This document shows positions 19,757-29,268 of a stretch of 64,000 nt of DNA, piece after piece. Position 1 is the stretch's first letter. Each line of letters starts with the position of its first letter. The stretch comes from an uncultured Alphaproteobacteria bacterium (GTDB taxonomy: Bacteria; Pseudomonadota; Alphaproteobacteria; GCA-2731375). The notes below the pieces were generated by a model that worked only from the letters and a program-made list of their open reading frames with translations, did not search any database and was not told the origin of the DNA. A program made the position numbers and the translations under genes. The DNA lies in contig CATOSZ010000005.1 of the NCBI GenBank assembly GCA_951812805.1, positions 248,001 to 312,000 of the forward strand, given 5' to 3'.

Positions 19757-20356
19757 ATGCGGAAAGCTCTGTTCGCGGCCTTCGGCCTGCTGCTGGCGCT
19801 CGGCGCCTGCGAAAGCGTGCCGGAGAGTGTCGTCGTCCTGCTGCCGGATGCGGACGGCGGCGTCGGCAAGCTCGAGGTCAGCCACGACAAGGGGACCCGG
19901 TTGCTGCACCAGCCGCACCATGCCGCCGCGTTGCATGACGAGCATGGCCCGGGCGAGGCGCGCATCCTGAAGCCCGAGCATGTCGAGGAACACTTCGGTG
20001 AGACGATCTCGGCCCAGCCGCCCGCGGCGAAGACCTTCATCCTCTATTTCCAGCTCGACGGACCCCGGCTGACGGCCGCCTCGGAGAAGCAACTGCCGGA
20101 GATCCTGGCCGAGATCGGCCGGCGCGCGGCGCCCGACGTCGATGTCGTCGGCCACACGGACACCTCAGGCGACCGGGACTATAACGCCGTCCTCGCCGAA
20201 TGGCGGGCCGAAAGCGTGCGCGACGCGATCATCGCCGTCGGCGTCGATCCGGCGCATATCCTGGTCTCCAGCCATGGCGAGGCGAACCCCCTCGTGCCCA
20301 CAGCCGACGGGGTCTCGGAACCGAAGAACCGCCGGGTCGAGGTCACCGTCAGGTGA
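19757..20356 (+). CDS. OmpA-family lipoprotein
   Basis: 199 aa. Signal peptide with lipobox LALGAC (Cys about residue 18), so it is lipidated and anchored to a membrane. The C-terminal 110 residues form an OmpA/MotB peptidoglycan-binding domain: FILYFQLDGPRLTAASEKQL, VDVVGHTDTSGDRDYN and SEPKNRRVEV, with the Asp and Arg that bind diaminopimelate. Immediately follows the FecR-domain gene, so the pair probably acts together at the envelope. Its last 8 bases overlap the end of the convergent GST gene. Confidence 0.88.
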   Translation: MRKALFAAFGLLLALGACESVPESVVVLLPDADGGVGKLEVSHDKGTRLLHQPHHAAALHDEHGPGEARILKPEHVEEHFGETISAQPPAAKTFILYFQLDGPRLTAASEKQLPEILAEIGRRAAPDVDVVGHTDTSGDRDYNAVLAEWRAESVRDAIIAVGVDPAHILVSSHGEANPLVPTADGVSEPKNRRVEVTVR

Positions 20357-20969
20357 TCGGCAGCATGACGTGGTCGCGGTAGGCGGGACGCTCGACCAGG
20401 CGTTCGTACCAGGCGCGTAAGCTCGGATAGTCGGGGTGCGGCACGTCCATGCCGTACCAGCGATAGGCCGCGGCGCCCACCGCGATGTCGGCCATGGTGA
20501 ACCGGTCGCCGACGATATAGTCGCGGCCCCGGAGCGCGGCCTCGACGAAACCGAAGAGGCGCGCGGTCTCCGCGGCGCCGGCATTGATCGCCGCCATGTC
20601 GCGATCCTCGGGCGCGGTGCGGATCAGCCCCCAGAAGACGTCGCGGAAGGCGCCCATCAGCATGGTCTGCTGCCAGTCGGCCCACTGATGGGAAATCGCG
20701 CGCTCGGCCACCGTATCGGGCCAGAGGCCGCCGGCTGCGTGCGTCTCCGCGAGATAGGCGACAATCGCGTTCGATTCCCAGAGCACGAAGCCCCCGTCGT
20801 CGATCACCGGCACCCGGGCGTTGGGGTTCATCGCCAGGTACCAGTCCTCACCGACCTGGCCGTGCTCGCCGCCGACGACGACATGCTCGTGCGGGAGGGC
20901 CAGCTCGGCCACCGCCCACATCACCTTTTGCACATTGACCGAATTCGGCCGTCCCCACACCTTCAGCAT
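20349..20969 (-). CDS. glutathione S-transferase family protein
   Basis: 206 aa. MLKVWGRPNSVNVQKVMWAV is the theta/beta-like GST opening with Ser-x-Asn-x-x-Lys near the active site; NARVPVIDDGGFVLWESNAI supplies the cis-Pro and the glutathione-binding ESNAI, and VGDRFTMADIAVGAAAYRWY the helical-domain N-cap. A soluble detoxification-type enzyme with unknown substrate. Convergent overlap of 8 bp with the OmpA-like gene; divergent from the MFS gene. Confidence 0.9.
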   Translation of the reverse strand: MLKVWGRPNSVNVQKVMWAVAELALPHEHVVVGGEHGQVGEDWYLAMNPNARVPVIDDGGFVLWESNAIVAYLAETHAAGGLWPDTVAERAISHQWADWQQTMLMGAFRDVFWGLIRTAPEDRDMAAINAGAAETARLFGFVEAALRGRDYIVGDRFTMADIAVGAAAYRWYGMDVPHPDYPSLRAWYERLVERPAYRDHVMLPIT

Positions 20970-21041
20970 GCCGTCGCACTCCCGCTGTCCAAATGAGCTT
21001 GGGGGCACTATGACACTGGAGCGCGCGGGGGACGAGGGGCG

Positions 21042-22181
21042 ATGCGGCTCAGATTGTCGGCATATTACGCGGCGATGTTCGCCTTCGTCGGCGTGCACCT
21101 GCCGTTCTGGCCGGTCTGGCTGGAAGCCCATGGGCTGAGCCCGGGGGAGATCGGCTTGCTGCTGGCCACCGTGCTCTGGTGCAAGGTCGTCACCAACCCA
21201 CTGATCGCCGCCAGCGCCGACCGCCTGGGGGCCCGGCGCGGGGTGATGATCGCCGTCGCCTGCCTGACACTCGCCGCCTATGCCGGTCTGTTCGGGGCGC
21301 AGGGGTTCTGGGGCGTGCTGCCCTTCGCGGTGCTGGGCGGCGTCGCCTTCGCCGCGATCCTGCCGCTGGGTGAGGCGATCGGGCTCGCCGTGGTCTATGC
21401 CCGGGGCCTCGACTACGGACGACTGCGGCTGTGGGGCTCGGTCACCTTCATTGACGCTTCCGTCGGCCTCGGCCATTTGCTGGCGAGCCGGGGCGTCGAC
21501 CTGATCCTGGCCACCATGGTCGCCCTGCTCGGCCTCGTCGTGCTCGCCTGTATCGCCATGCCGGCGCACCGGGCGAGCGAACGCGCACCAGCCGCCCCTC
21601 GGGCGATCGCGGCCCTGCTGGGGAAGCCGGTGTTCTGGCTGTTCCTCGCCGCCGCCGGCCTGAACCAGGCGAGCCACGCGGTGCTCTATGGGTTCGCTAC
21701 CCTGCACTGGCGCGCTTCGGGCCTGTCCGACGCCACCATCGGCTGGCTCTGGGCCGAGGGCGTGTTGGCGGAGATCCTGCTCTTCGCCCTTTCCAATCGC
21801 ATCCTCGCCCGCATCGGCGTTTCCGGGCTGCTTCTGCTGGCGGGCCTGGCCTCGGCGCTGCGCTGGTTCGCTCTCGGCCTCACCACCGATCTCTCGGCCC
21901 TCATCGCCCTGCAGGCCCTGCACGGCCTGACCTTCGGCGCGGCGCATCTGGCCGCCATGCACTTCATCGCCCGCGCCATCCCCGCCAACCTGACGGCAAC
22001 GGCACAAAGCCTCAATACCGCGATCGCCGGCGGCGTCATCATGGCCGGTGCCATGGCCGGTGCCGGTTGGCTGTACAGCAGCTTCGCCGGGCATGCCTTC
22101 CTGGCGATGACCGTCCTCGCGCTCGCCTCGGCGGTGCTGGCCTTCGCCCTCGGCCGGGTCTGGCGCAACCAGCGGATCTGA
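21042..22181 (+). CDS. MFS transporter (MFS_1-like, HcaT type)
   Basis: 379 aa with about twelve membrane spans; MRLRLSAYYAAMFAFVGVHL and FWPVWLEAHGLSPGEIGLLL match the PF12832 / HcaT family, associated with 3-phenylpropionate and nucleoside-like transport in other bacteria. Substrate here is uncertain. GGGGGACGAGGGGCG precedes ATG 21042. It lies 68 bp before the hyuB operon on the same strand, so it could supply that pathway with substrate, an inference only. Confidence 0.83.
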   Translation: MRLRLSAYYAAMFAFVGVHLPFWPVWLEAHGLSPGEIGLLLATVLWCKVVTNPLIAASADRLGARRGVMIAVACLTLAAYAGLFGAQGFWGVLPFAVLGGVAFAAILPLGEAIGLAVVYARGLDYGRLRLWGSVTFIDASVGLGHLLASRGVDLILATMVALLGLVVLACIAMPAHRASERAPAAPRAIAALLGKPVFWLFLAAAGLNQASHAVLYGFATLHWRASGLSDATIGWLWAEGVLAEILLFALSNRILARIGVSGLLLLAGLASALRWFALGLTTDLSALIALQALHGLTFGAAHLAAMHFIARAIPANLTATAQSLNTAIAGGVIMAGAMAGAGWLYSSFAGHAFLAMTVLALASAVLAFALGRVWRNQRI

Positions 22182-22249
22182 GGCCATGGATCGCGGGGGA
22201 CGGGCGGGCTAAGCTCCCTCCGACAACGCGCCAGCGGGGAATTGCGACC

Positions 22250-24043
22250 ATGACCGAGATCCAGGATCCGATCGCCTTCGAACTGTTCAAGAACTCCATT
22301 TTCTCCATCGCCGACGAGATGGCCCTGACCATCTGCCGCACGACCTATTCCGGCGTGCTGCGCGACAACATGGACTTCTCCACCGCCTTCGCCGACGCGG
22401 ACGGCAAGCTGGTCGCCCAGGGGCTGACCCTGCCAGGCCATCTCGGCTCGATCCCGACGGCGCTCGCGGTGATTACCGAACGCTTCGCCGGCGACATCAA
22501 CGAAGAGGATATGTTCATCATGAACGATCCCTTCGACGGCGGCATGCACCTGCCCGACATCTTCGTCTTCAAGCCGTTGTTCCACGAGGGCGAACGGGTC
22601 GCCTTCGCCGCGACGATCTGCCATCACACGGACGTCGGCGGGCGGGTCGCCGGTTCCAACGCGGCGGACTCGACCGAGATCTACCAGGAAGGCCTGCGCA
22701 TCCCGCCGTTGAAACTGTTCGAGGCGGGCAAGCGCAACGAGACGATCTTCAAGATGATCGAGAAGAACGTCCGCGTCCCGGTCAAGGTGTTCGGCGACCT
22801 GCGCGCCCAGCTCGCCGCCTGCACCATCGCGGAGCGCCAGTTCATGGAGCTGATCGCGCGCTATGGCCGCGATACGGTGAAGCTCTACATGAACGAGGTG
22901 ATCGACTACGCGGAGCGGCTGACCCGCGCGGCGATCGCCGAGTTGCCGGACGGCACCTACAGCTTCGAGGACTGGATCGACGACGACGGCATCGACCTCG
23001 ACACGCCGATCCGCCTGTTCGTCACCATGGAGAAGCGCGGCGATTCCATGAAGGTCGACTGGACCGGCACCTCACCCCAGGTGAAGGGCGCGATCAACAA
23101 CACCCTCTCCTTCACCAAGGCGGCGAGCTATACGGCGATCCGCTCCGTGCTGCCCGACGGCATTCCCAACAACGAAGGCGTCTTCCGGGTGATCGAGGTG
23201 ACGGCACCGCCCGGCACCATCGCCAACGGCGTGCTACCGGCGGCCTGTGCGGCGCGCGGCCTCACCGGCTTCCGCATGGTCGACTGCGCCTTCGGCGCGC
23301 TGGCGATGATGGTGCCCGACCGGGTCTGCGCCGCCTCCGACGGCGGCAATACCGGCGTCTCCGTCGGCGGCTACGACAAAGACCGCAATCCTTTCATCTA
23401 TGTCGACTTCACCTGCGGCACCTGGGGTGGGCGGCCCTGGGCCGACGGGCTCAACGGCAATTCCAACATGTTCGCCAACATGGCCTCGCAGTCGATCGAG
23501 GTGACGGAGGCGGAGAACCCGCTGCGCATCGGCAGTTACGAGTTCCTCCCCGACCGGGCCGGCATCGGACAGTACCGCGGCGGCGTGCCCTACCGGCGCG
23601 ACTACGAGTTCCTGGAAGAAGAAGGCGTCTTTCAGGTCCGCTCCGACCGACGACGCTTCCGGCCCTACGGCCTCTATGGCGGCGGCGCCGGCCAGCCCTC
23701 GCAGAACTGCCTCAATCCGGATGCAGAGAACGAGCCGGTCGCCTCCAAGCTCACCATGGACATCACCCGAGGCACGGTGTTCCGCCACGAGCTCGCGGGC
23801 GGCGGCGGCTGGGGCGACCCGCTGGAACGCGATCCCGCCGCAGTCCTGAAGGACGTGCGCAACGAGTTCTTGAGCGTCGAGCGCGGGCGGGCCGACTACG
23901 GCGTCATCCTCGACACGGACGCCTGGCGGATCGACGAGGCGGCGACGGCGGCCTTGCGGGCGGAAATGCGGGCGGCACGGCCAGCCGGCGACGCGGCGGC
24001 GGTCAACTGGGAAGAGCCGCGGCCGGCCCAGGCGGCGGAGTAG
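22250..24043 (+). CDS. hydantoinase B / N-methylhydantoinase B family protein (first copy)
   Basis: 597 aa, full length for the HyuB / oxoprolinase beta family, which with HyuA performs ATP-dependent hydrolysis of cyclic amides (hydantoins, 5-oxoproline) or acetone/acetophenone carboxylation. Diagnostic segments: DPIAFELFKNSIFSIADEMA, MDFSTAFADADGKLVAQG, IMNDPFDGGMHLPDI, CHHTDVGGRVAGS, and near the C-terminus GAGQPSQNCLN and ELAGGGGWGDPLERDP. First gene of the operon; followed after 12 bp by a paralogue. Confidence 0.92.
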   Translation: MTEIQDPIAFELFKNSIFSIADEMALTICRTTYSGVLRDNMDFSTAFADADGKLVAQGLTLPGHLGSIPTALAVITERFAGDINEEDMFIMNDPFDGGMHLPDIFVFKPLFHEGERVAFAATICHHTDVGGRVAGSNAADSTEIYQEGLRIPPLKLFEAGKRNETIFKMIEKNVRVPVKVFGDLRAQLAACTIAERQFMELIARYGRDTVKLYMNEVIDYAERLTRAAIAELPDGTYSFEDWIDDDGIDLDTPIRLFVTMEKRGDSMKVDWTGTSPQVKGAINNTLSFTKAASYTAIRSVLPDGIPNNEGVFRVIEVTAPPGTIANGVLPAACAARGLTGFRMVDCAFGALAMMVPDRVCAASDGGNTGVSVGGYDKDRNPFIYVDFTCGTWGGRPWADGLNGNSNMFANMASQSIEVTEAENPLRIGSYEFLPDRAGIGQYRGGVPYRRDYEFLEEEGVFQVRSDRRRFRPYGLYGGGAGQPSQNCLNPDAENEPVASKLTMDITRGTVFRHELAGGGGWGDPLERDPAAVLKDVRNEFLSVERGRADYGVILDTDAWRIDEAATAALRAEMRAARPAGDAAAVNWEEPRPAQAAE

Positions 24044-24055
24044 GGCCGGGTCACC

Positions 24056-25855
24056 ATGCGCAACCAGGATTTCGACCCGATCGCCTTTGAGCTGTTCAAG
24101 AACTCGGCCTTCGCGATCGCCGACGAGATGGCGCTCACCATCTCCCGCGTCGCCTATTCGCCGATCCTGCGCGATACCATGGACTATTCGACGGCACTGA
24201 CCGACGCGGCCGGCACCGTGGTGGCGCAGGGCCTGACATTGCCGGGGCATTTAGGCTCGGTGCCGGAAGCGATCAAATCGGTGCTGCGGGACTTCGGCGA
24301 CGACCTGCATCCGGGCGACGTGGTGATCATGAACGATCCCTTCGACGGCGGCATGCACCTGCCCGACATCTTCGCCTTCAAGCCGATCTTCTGGGCGGGG
24401 GAACGTATCGCCTTCGCCGCGACGACCTGCCATCAGGGCGACATCGGCGGGCGGGTGCCGGGCTCCATGGCCGCGGATTCGGACGAGATCTTCCAGGAAG
24501 GGCTGCGCCTGCCGCCGCTGAAGCTGTACGAGAAGGGGAAGCGGAACGAGAGCCTGTTCCAGCTGATCGAGAAGAACGTGCGCATGCCGGTGACGCTGTT
24601 CGGCGACATGCGCGCCCAGCTCTCCGCCTGCACCATCGCCGAACGACAGGTGCTGGAGCTGGTCGAGCGGTTCGGTGCCGAGGCGGTCGTCGGTTACATG
24701 GGCGCCGTCGTCGACTACACCGAACGGATGACCCGCTCGGCAATCGCCGAGCTTCCCGACGGCACCTGGCGTTTCGAGGACTGGATCGACGACGACGGGG
24801 TCGACCTGGAAACGCCGGTCCGCCTGTTCGTCACCGTTACCAAGCAGGGCGACGGCATCACCGCCGATTGGACCGGCTCCGCCCCCCAGGTGAAGTCGGC
24901 GATCAACTCGACCCATTCCTTCTCCGCCGCGGCCGTCTACACCGCCGTGCGCTCGATCCTGCCGGCCGACATTCCCAACAACGAGGGGATGTTCCGCCCG
25001 ATCCGGGTGATCACGCCGCCCGGTACCGTCACCTCCGTCGTCATGCCGGGCGCCTGCGCCATGCGGGGCGTCACCGGCTTTCGCATGATGGACTGCACCT
25101 TCGGCGCGCTGGCCCAGATGGTGCCGGACAGGGTCGGCGCGGCGAGCGACGGCGGCGTCTGCGTCGTCGCCATCGGCGGCTGGCACGAGGACCGGGCCGA
25201 GCCCTTCGTCTTCCACGACGCCTGTTGCGGCGCCTGGGGCGGGCGACCCTGGGCCGACGGCGTCTCGGCCAACTCCAGCCTGTTCGCCAACCTCGCCGGG
25301 CAGTCCGTCGAGGTGACCGAGGCCGAGCATCCCTTGCGCATTCCGGCCTACGAGTTCCTGCCCGACCGCGCCGGTTCCGGCCGCTACCGGGGCGGCGACC
25401 CCTATTACCGGGAGTATCACTTCCTGGAGAAGGAGGGCCAGTTGCAGGTCCGCTCCGACCGCAACAGGATCCGCCCCTACGGCCTGCACGGCGGCGGCCC
25501 CGGCCAGCCGGCGGTAAGTCGGGTGACCCGCGATGGCGAGGAGAGCGTGCTGCCGGGCAAGGCCACCGCTCGGCTTCGCCGCGACGACCGCTACCGCCTG
25601 GAATGGCCGGGCGGCGGCGGCTGGGGCGACCCGCTGGACCGCCCGCCCGACGCCGTGCTGCGCGACGTGCGCAACGAGCTGCTGAGCGTCGAGAAAGCGC
25701 TCGCCGACTATGGCGTCGTCGTCGATACCGCGGCCTGGCGGATCGACCAGCCGGCGAGCGAAGCGCGGCGGCGCGCCCTCCGCGCGGCGCGCGGCCCCGG
25801 CCCGTTGCCGACCACCGTTTGGACCGATCCCCCCCACGGCGTCGCGGCCGAATAG
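24056..25855 (+). CDS. hydantoinase B / N-methylhydantoinase B family protein (second copy)
   Basis: 599 aa, clearly paralogous to the preceding gene along its whole length (shared NDPFDGGMHLPDIF, AQLSACTIAERQ against AQLAACTIAERQ, EDWIDDDG, GGGGWGDPLDRPP). The two lie in tandem 12 bp apart, so they arose by duplication and then diverged. Having two B subunits before one A subunit suggests either a heteromeric B pair or alternative substrate specificities. Followed by hyuA after 40 bp. Confidence 0.92.
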   Translation: MRNQDFDPIAFELFKNSAFAIADEMALTISRVAYSPILRDTMDYSTALTDAAGTVVAQGLTLPGHLGSVPEAIKSVLRDFGDDLHPGDVVIMNDPFDGGMHLPDIFAFKPIFWAGERIAFAATTCHQGDIGGRVPGSMAADSDEIFQEGLRLPPLKLYEKGKRNESLFQLIEKNVRMPVTLFGDMRAQLSACTIAERQVLELVERFGAEAVVGYMGAVVDYTERMTRSAIAELPDGTWRFEDWIDDDGVDLETPVRLFVTVTKQGDGITADWTGSAPQVKSAINSTHSFSAAAVYTAVRSILPADIPNNEGMFRPIRVITPPGTVTSVVMPGACAMRGVTGFRMMDCTFGALAQMVPDRVGAASDGGVCVVAIGGWHEDRAEPFVFHDACCGAWGGRPWADGVSANSSLFANLAGQSVEVTEAEHPLRIPAYEFLPDRAGSGRYRGGDPYYREYHFLEKEGQLQVRSDRNRIRPYGLHGGGPGQPAVSRVTRDGEESVLPGKATARLRRDDRYRLEWPGGGGWGDPLDRPPDAVLRDVRNELLSVEKALADYGVVVDTAAWRIDQPASEARRRALRAARGPGPLPTTVWTDPPHGVAAE

Positions 25856-25895
25856 CCGCGCCCTTCCCTGCCCGCAATCAAGGACGAACAAGCCC

Positions 25896-27983
25896 ATGAC
25901 GGATTTCCGCGTCGGCGTCGACATCGGCGGCACCTTCACCGACATCGTTTTCCTCGCCGCCGATGGGCGACTGCACACCAAGAAGGTGTCGTCCAGCGTC
26001 GGCAACTACGCCCGCGCCATCGCGGAGGGCCTGCAAGAGGTGTTCGCCGATACCGGTCTTTCCGGCAACGACGTGGAGGAGATCCGCCACGGCACCACGG
26101 TCGCCTCCAACGCCATCCTGGAACACAAAGGCGCGCTCACCGGCCTGATCACCACCAAGGGCTTCCGCGACGTGCTGGAGATCCGCAACCTGCGCATGCC
26201 CCGGCTCTATGACCTGCATTGGGAGAAGCCGCCGCCCCTGGTCGAGCGCTACCTCCGCCATGTCGTCGACGAGCGGGTCAGTATCGACGGTGAGGTTCTG
26301 ACGCCGCTCACCCGGGCCGAGGCGGAGGCGGCCGTCGACCGCCTGCTGGCCGAGGGGGTCGAGGCGATCGCGGTCTGCCTGCTGAACAGCTTCGCCAACC
26401 CGGCGCACGAACAGCTGCTGAAAGAGGTGCTGGCGGAGAAGGCGCCCGGGATCCCGAGCTGCATCAGCTTCGACGTGCTGCCGGAGATCAAGGAATACGA
26501 ACGCACCTCGACCACCGTCATCAACGCCTACATCCTGCCCGTCGTCGCGCAGTATCTGCGCCAGTTGCGGGAGGACCTGAACAACGTCTCGATCACCTCG
26601 CCCCTGTTGTTGATGCAATCGAACGGCGGCCTCACCACCTCCGAGGTGGCGGCGCGCCTGCCGGCCAATGTCATCGAGAGTGGTCCGGCCGGCGGCGTCG
26701 TCGGCGCCCAGGCGCTGGCCGAGAAGATGGGCCTCGACGACGTCATCACCCTCGACATGGGCGGGACCACGGCGAAGGCCGCGCTGATCGAAGGCGGCGA
26801 AGTCACCCGCAGCCAGGAATACCAGGTCGGCGGCGGCATCATGATCGGCTCGCGCCTGCTGACCGGGGCCGGCTACATGCTGAAGATCCCGGCGATCGAT
26901 CTCGCCGAGGTCGGGGCGGGCGGCGGCTCCAAGTGCTGGATCGATGCCGGCGGCTCGCTGCAGATCGGCCCCGAGAGCGCCGGCGCCGAGCCGGGCCCCG
27001 TCTGCTACGACATCGGCGGCGAAGATCCGACCATCACCGACGCCAACCTGATCCTCGGCTACCTCAACCCCGACCACCTCGTCGGCGGCGCCGTGAAACT
27101 CAATGCCGGCAAGGCGCGCGAGGTCTTCCAGGCCCGAGTGGCGGAACCCATGGGCCTCGAACTCGCCCGCGCGGCGCACGGCGCGCATCTGATCGCCGGC
27201 TCCAACATGATCCGGGCGATCAAGGCGGTGTCCAGCGAACGCGGCCGCGACCCCCGCGAATACGCCCTCTTCGCCTTCGGCGGCAACGGGCCGATCTTTG
27301 CCGCCGGCATGGCCGAGGCGTTGTCGATGAAGCGTATCGTCGTCCCCCCCTCGGCCGGCCTGTTCTCGTCCTTCGGCCTGCTCTATGCCGACGTCGAGCA
27401 TCATTATTCGCGGACCTTCCGCCGCCTGCTGAAGGATGCGGATCCGGCCGAACTGCACGGCCTGTGGGAGGGCATCGCCGACGAGGCACGCGCCCAGCTC
27501 GCCGCCGACGGCTTCCGCAGCGACCAGATGCGGATCCGCCGGGCCGCCAACATGCACTACAAGGGGCAGATCTACGAGCTGACGGTGCCGGTCGCCGGCG
27601 GCGAGATCGACGCGGCCGCCATCGCCGCCATGGAAGAGGCCTTCGGGCAGGAGCACGAGACCACCTACGGCCACCGCGCCGGGCCGGAGGAGCCGGTGGA
27701 GCTGGTCAACGTCCAGGTCGTCGGCCAGGGCCTGCCGGACCGTCCCCGCGTGCCCGATCGGATCGACGCCGCGCTTGCGGCCGAGTCCACCGGTGCGACG
27801 CGGGAGGCCTATTTCGGCCCGGACCACGGCTGGCTCGCGACGCCGATCCTCGCCCGCGCCGACTTGGCCGAAGCGCGGCCGGGCCCGGCCATCGTCGAGG
27901 AATACGACTCGACCACAGTGATCCCGCCCGGCGCCCGCGCCGGCCTGGACGCGTACGGCAACATCGTAATCGACCTGCCGTGA
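25896..27983 (+). CDS. hydantoinase A / N-methylhydantoinase A family protein
   Basis: 695 aa ATPase subunit. N-terminal phosphate motif VGVDIGGTFTDIVFLA, HGTTVASNAILEHKGALTGL, then the ASKHA-type core LDMGGTTAKAALIEGG and the conserved GAGGGSKCWIDAGGSLQIGP; SAGAEPGPVCYDIGGEDPTI and ALFAFGGNGPIFAAGMAEAL complete the family pattern. ATG 25896 follows AAGGACG. The stop overlaps the next gene's GTG start (GTGA), so the GST-like partner is translationally coupled. Confidence 0.93.
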   Translation: MTDFRVGVDIGGTFTDIVFLAADGRLHTKKVSSSVGNYARAIAEGLQEVFADTGLSGNDVEEIRHGTTVASNAILEHKGALTGLITTKGFRDVLEIRNLRMPRLYDLHWEKPPPLVERYLRHVVDERVSIDGEVLTPLTRAEAEAAVDRLLAEGVEAIAVCLLNSFANPAHEQLLKEVLAEKAPGIPSCISFDVLPEIKEYERTSTTVINAYILPVVAQYLRQLREDLNNVSITSPLLLMQSNGGLTTSEVAARLPANVIESGPAGGVVGAQALAEKMGLDDVITLDMGGTTAKAALIEGGEVTRSQEYQVGGGIMIGSRLLTGAGYMLKIPAIDLAEVGAGGGSKCWIDAGGSLQIGPESAGAEPGPVCYDIGGEDPTITDANLILGYLNPDHLVGGAVKLNAGKAREVFQARVAEPMGLELARAAHGAHLIAGSNMIRAIKAVSSERGRDPREYALFAFGGNGPIFAAGMAEALSMKRIVVPPSAGLFSSFGLLYADVEHHYSRTFRRLLKDADPAELHGLWEGIADEARAQLAADGFRSDQMRIRRAANMHYKGQIYELTVPVAGGEIDAAAIAAMEEAFGQEHETTYGHRAGPEEPVELVNVQVVGQGLPDRPRVPDRIDAALAAESTGATREAYFGPDHGWLATPILARADLAEARPGPAIVEEYDSTTVIPPGARAGLDAYGNIVIDLP

Positions 27984-28624
27984 GCTACAGGCTCTACAAC
28001 CGCCTCGGCTCCGGCGGCTTCGCCATCGAAGTCGCCCTGACGCTCGCCGGCGCGCGGTTCGAATTGGAGCTGCTGGACTCGGTCCCCGGCAACCCGCTGC
28101 CCGAGTCGTTTCGCGAGATCAATCCATGGGGCCAGGTCCCGGCGCTGATCCTGCCCGACGGCAGCTTGATGACGGAATCGGCGGCAATGCTGATCCACAT
28201 CGCCGCGGCCCACCCGGACAAGGGGTTGGCGCCGACATCCGGAACGCCTGCCCATGCACGCTTCCTGCGCTGGCTCGTGTTCCTCGCCGCCAACGTCTAC
28301 GAGGCCGAAATCCGCATCGGCTATCCCGACCGCTTCACCACCGATCCCGCCGGCGCCCCGGCGATATCCGAGGCCGCGCACCGGCGCATGACCGAAGGCC
28401 TCGCCTTGGTCGCGGCGGAGGTGACACCGGGCGGTTATCTGTTCGGTGCGGAAATGGGCGTGATCGACGTCTATATCGCCATGCTGGTCGCCTGGCACGG
28501 CGATGGCGGCATGGTCGGCGAGGGTGCGGCATTGGCCCACCGGGTCGCCGCCCACCCGGTCGTGGCGCCGATCTGGCAACGCAACTTCGATTCGAGGATG
28601 GACGTAAAGTGGGGACGCCGATGA
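27980..28624 (+). CDS. GST-like protein (first of tandem pair), coupled to hyuA
   Basis: 214 aa beginning with GTG 27980 inside the hyuA stop. The thioredoxin-like domain shows YRLYNRLGSGGFAIEVALTL, the cis-Pro loop GQVPALILPDGSLMTES (residues about 46-62) and the helical domain ends VVAPIWQRNFDSRMDVKWGR. The Ser-Gly-Gly-Phe motif occupies the usual active-site position. Function with the hydantoinase is unknown; GSTs in such operons may open a ring by thiol chemistry or detoxify intermediates. Its stop overlaps the next start (ATGA). Confidence 0.85.
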   Translation: MSYRLYNRLGSGGFAIEVALTLAGARFELELLDSVPGNPLPESFREINPWGQVPALILPDGSLMTESAAMLIHIAAAHPDKGLAPTSGTPAHARFLRWLVFLAANVYEAEIRIGYPDRFTTDPAGAPAISEAAHRRMTEGLALVAAEVTPGGYLFGAEMGVIDVYIAMLVAWHGDGGMVGEGAALAHRVAAHPVVAPIWQRNFDSRMDVKWGRR

Positions 28625-29265
28625 CCTACAAACTCTACAACCGTCTCGGCTCCGGCGGTTTCGTGGCCGAGGCGGCATTGACCTTGATCGGCGCGCCGTT
28701 CGAGCTGGAATTGATCGAGTCGACGCCAGGTACTCCCCTCCCCGACGGGTTCCGGGCGATCAATCCCTGGCGCCAGGTGCCGACGCTGGTCCTCGCCGAC
28801 GGCACGGTGATGACTGAGTCGGCGGCCATCCTGATCCACCTCGCCGCCGCCCATCCCGAGGCCGCCCTGGGCCCCGCCCCCGGCACGAGCGACCACGCCC
28901 GCTTCCTGCGCTGGCTGGTCTTCCTCTCGGCCAACGTCTACGAGGCGGTGCTGCGCCGCGGCTATCCCGAACGCTTCACCACCGATCCCGCCGGCACCGA
29001 GGCCATCGCCGATGCCGCCCGCCGGCGCATGGGCGAGGCGCTGGGCGTGATCGAGGCGGAACTGGCAGAAGGCGACTTCCTGTTGGGGCCGGAGATGAGC
29101 GCCGCCGACCTCTTCCTCGCCATGCTCACGGCCTGGAACCGCGGTGCCGACGCCCTGCCCCGCTGCGCAGCGCTCACCCACCGCGTCGCCGCCCACCCGA
29201 AGATCGCCCCGGTCTGGCAGCGCAACTTCGATCACCGGCTGGATATCAAATGGGGACGCCCGTAA
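28621..29265 (+). CDS. GST-like protein (second of tandem pair)
   Basis: 214 aa, the same length as its neighbour and a clear tandem paralogue (YKLYNRLGSGGF, INPWRQVPTLVLADGTVMTE, FTTDPAGTEAI, VWQRNFDHRLDIKWGRP). Starts with ATG overlapping the previous stop by four bases. End of the plus-strand operon; the converging coxG stop is only four bases beyond, so transcripts from both operons meet here. Confidence 0.85.
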   Translation: MTYKLYNRLGSGGFVAEAALTLIGAPFELELIESTPGTPLPDGFRAINPWRQVPTLVLADGTVMTESAAILIHLAAAHPEAALGPAPGTSDHARFLRWLVFLSANVYEAVLRRGYPERFTTDPAGTEAIADAARRRMGEALGVIEAELAEGDFLLGPEMSAADLFLAMLTAWNRGADALPRCAALTHRVAAHPKIAPVWQRNFDHRLDIKWGRP

Positions 29266-29268
29266 GCC

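Noticed and set aside
22067..22250. Extended start for the first hyuB-like gene
   Set aside because: The in-frame extension overlaps the MFS gene and is not family-like; ATG 22250 gives the conserved N-terminus.
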